From contig JAGBFB010000042.1 of assembly GCA_017936665.1 (NCBI GenBank), positions 1 through 64,000 of the forward strand: 64,000 nucleotides of DNA. The letters are read 5' to 3'. Positions 62,295 to 64,000 of this stretch are shown here, piece after piece. How positions within the stretch are numbered: position 1 is the first letter of the stretch; the number at the start of each line of letters is the position of its first letter. Below the pieces are notes generated by a model, which saw only the letters and a list, made by a program, of their open reading frames with translations, searched no databases and was not told the DNA's origin. Both the position numbers and the translations under genes were made by a program. The DNA comes from Spirochaetaceae bacterium (GTDB lineage Bacteria > Spirochaetota > Spirochaetia > Treponematales > Treponemataceae).

Positions 62295-64000
62295 TTAATA
62301 CACTTTTATTGAAAGTGTTAAATAATTACCTGCTTTGTTTTGATATTCTGCATTATTTATATTTTTAATACTATCTTTTGTACCTAAAGTATGATGTGTA
62401 TAACTAAAAGTATAAGTTAAACCAACTGTAATAGGTATATCCCATTTTCTACAATTAAGTTCTCCACCTAAAGATATAGAATTTATCCATTCATAAACTC
62501 CATCATGTAAAAAATCTTTCCAGTATAAGTCACCTTCTTGTGCATCTTGTATATTTCCACTGTAATTTAATGGATCATAAAAAGAACTACCATCAACTTT
62601 TCCACTTCCTGTTGTTGTACCGTGGCGAACCAAAGTATATTTTAAGGTGGCTAATAAATACCATAAAGGATTTGATTCTAATTGAATTTTAAATTCATCG
62701 GAATTTGGATTTAAGAAATATCCTAAAGGTTGCCCATGATTAATATATGTTGTATCCATTGGTTTATCATACCAAGGAACATCTGTTAAAGGATGTGAAT
62801 ACATATATGGTTCAATTTTTGTATATTGGAATGTAAAAATTGAAGTCCAAAAGGGCAGTGGAGATTTTGCTCCAATTTGTACAGCATACATATTTCTATC
62901 TTTATTTAGAAAGTTAGAAACTTGAACATTTAATTCATCCATAAAAATTGAAGCGTAAATATGTGTTATTTTAGGAATAGTTATACCTGTAAATAATCCT
63001 AATTGCATATTGTCAAAATCACCTATTTGATTTTGATACAAAAAAGCCAACATAAAAGGATTCATATATCCAAGTTCTATTCTTTTTGGAAATACGACGG
63101 AACCAGTTGCTCCAAAATAAAAGTATTTAAACTTTAATTCGCCCCATAAAGCTGAGTACATATTTTGAAATGTACTTGCACAATCTTTTAGATTTCCGTT
63201 ACTATCATATTCCAATGTGCCAGTAATAAAATTAGTTGAAAACCAAGAAACTGGATTTAATTGTGTTTCAAGAGATACAAAAGGTCGAGCAGTTCCTGAC
63301 AACATTAAATTACCACTACCGTATCCCCAATCGTGACGAGTTCTTGAAAATTTTACTTGAACTTTGCTATCAAAAACAGAAAAAGCAAGTTCTGGTAACA
63401 TTCTAAGACCACCAGCAGGTAAATCACTTATAGAAACATATTCATAAAAATCACTTAAAACAAACTGAAATCCATCCCAGGTTTTTTGATAAGTGTTTGG
63501 TGCATAAGATTTTGTGGATAAATCCATTAAACTTCCACCAATATTAAAATTGTAAGAAAAATATTTTGTAATATCACCTTTTATATAAACATCACCCCAA
63601 TGCTCGTGAGAAAAATCTGGATTATTACAGTTTATACTTGCTTCACTTGTCCATGTAAAGCCTGCTGTAATAGGTAGTTTTACATTTTCATCAAATTTAT
63701 TAGTGTAATAACCTGTCCTATACCACTTTTGAGGAGTATTTTGTGCAAGTCTATCATAAGTTTTAATGAAAACTTCTTTTTCTATTTCTGATAATATATC
63801 ACTTGCCAATACAGTATTCAAATTATCTAACACAAAAGATAAAGTATAAGGTTTTGCAGCTGGTAAAGTAGGTAATATTCCTCTTAAAGAAGCATTTTCT
63901 AGCAAAAAATACACATTGTCATTTAATGGAACTGATAGATTCTGCTGAGCAAAAACTCCCAATGTAAAAAAAATGAGAAAAATAAAAATAAATTTCTTAC
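62295..64000 (-). CDS. Wzi-like outer-membrane beta-barrel protein, 5' end cut by window edge
   Basis: The frame remains open to the right edge. Reading in, KKFIFIFLIFFTLGVFAQ is a signal peptide whose first one or two residues lie outside; a TTG at 63962 that could be read as a start lies inside this signal and is not used. The mature part is a large beta-barrel (over 540 residues). The segment DWGYGSGNLMLSGTARPFVSL and a later RIELGYMNPF match the pattern of capsule-assembly Wzi proteins, which help retain capsule at the surface, but this is judged by eye. The Wzz-like gene follows 19 bp later, supporting a polysaccharide role. Confidence 0.65.
   Translation of the reverse strand, partial: KKFIFIFLIFFTLGVFAQQNLSVPLNDNVYFLLENASLRGILPTLPAAKPYTLSFVLDNLNTVLASDILSEIEKEVFIKTYDRLAQNTPQKWYRTGYYTNKFDENVKLPITAGFTWTSEASINCNNPDFSHEHWGDVYIKGDITKYFSYNFNIGGSLMDLSTKSYAPNTYQKTWDGFQFVLSDFYEYVSISDLPAGGLRMLPELAFSVFDSKVQVKFSRTRHDWGYGSGNLMLSGTARPFVSLETQLNPVSWFSTNFITGTLEYDSNGNLKDCASTFQNMYSALWGELKFKYFYFGATGSVVFPKRIELGYMNPFMLAFLYQNQIGDFDNMQLGLFTGITIPKITHIYASIFMDELNVQVSNFLNKDRNMYAVQIGAKSPLPFWTSIFTFQYTKIEPYMYSHPLTDVPWYDKPMDTTYINHGQPLGYFLNPNSDEFKIQLESNPLWYLLATLKYTLVRHGTTTGSGKVDGSSFYDPLNYSGNIQDAQEGDLYWKDFLHDGVYEWINSISLGGELNCRKWDIPITVGLTYTFSYTHHTLGTKDSIKNINNAEYQNKAGNYLTLSIKVY

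Overview
The window is AT-rich bacterial chromosome that reads as a Treponema (Spirochaetota). The evidence is a seven-gene V-type ATPase locus in the spirochaete order E-DUF2764-A-B-D-I-K, a long IleRS of the eukaryote-like type followed by a short lipoprotein gene, many lipoproteins with treponeme-style lipoboxes, two flagellin-modification (Maf/MptE-like, DUF115) paralogues, PilZ and degenerate GGDEF signalling proteins, and pyruvate phosphate dikinase. I see no tRNA, rRNA or CRISPR array. The genus is an inference from gene content and order.

Layout. 1-655: the 3' end of an IS3-family element (transposase C-terminus and terminal repeat), a REP-like inverted pair and a long imperfect palindrome that stops just before the ileS promoter. 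656-6595: ileS, a lipoprotein, an extended uracil phosphoribosyltransferase, a cluster of hairpins and a TPR lipoprotein. 6597-15358 (minus): a five-gene block with a very acidic 1178-residue protein carrying eight 20-residue repeats, an unknown protein, two DUF115 proteins and a membrane protein with a degenerate GGDEF domain. 15521-31026: mainly housekeeping and envelope genes (FtsB-like, tsaC, wecA-like, CPBP protease, PilZ, comEC-like, rsmA, yggS, two rluA paralogues, folC, smpB, lepB, hemW, a free-standing winged-helix protein). 31011-43781: a DEAH helicase, a CapA-like lipoprotein, ppdK, murC, yicC, a secreted GH13 amylase, a J-domain protein and galM. 43839-51096: the V-ATPase. 51111-56636: ispG, an exported protein, a BamA/TamA-like barrel, a NeuB-family synthase and yebC. 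56729-64000 (minus): a six-gene envelope operon that runs off the right edge (Wzi-like barrel, Wzz-like, two FtsX-type permeases, a LolA-like protein and an outer-membrane protein).

How the genes work together. The V-ATPase rotor subunit keeps the residues that bind sodium in Enterococcus NtpK, so the machine may be Na+-coupled. The DUF115 pair and the distant NeuB synthase could belong to one nonulosonate/flagellin-glycosylation pathway. The right-hand operon looks like a Lol/MacB-type lipoprotein or lipid export route tied to surface polysaccharide, but it has no ATPase in this window. A 17-residue acidic motif is shared between one permease loop and the N-terminus of the outer-membrane protein of the same operon.

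The most unusual signal at DNA level is a recurring arrangement in which a good -35/-10 pair with a 17-18 bp spacer sits only 6-12 bp upstream of an ATG that has no Shine-Dalgarno sequence. It occurs at nine genes: the GGDEF-like gene, the CPBP protease, smpB, lepB, the winged-helix gene, capA, the J-domain gene, galM and neuB. This suggests leaderless or nearly leaderless transcripts. Convergent genes in this window also abut or overlap without terminators.
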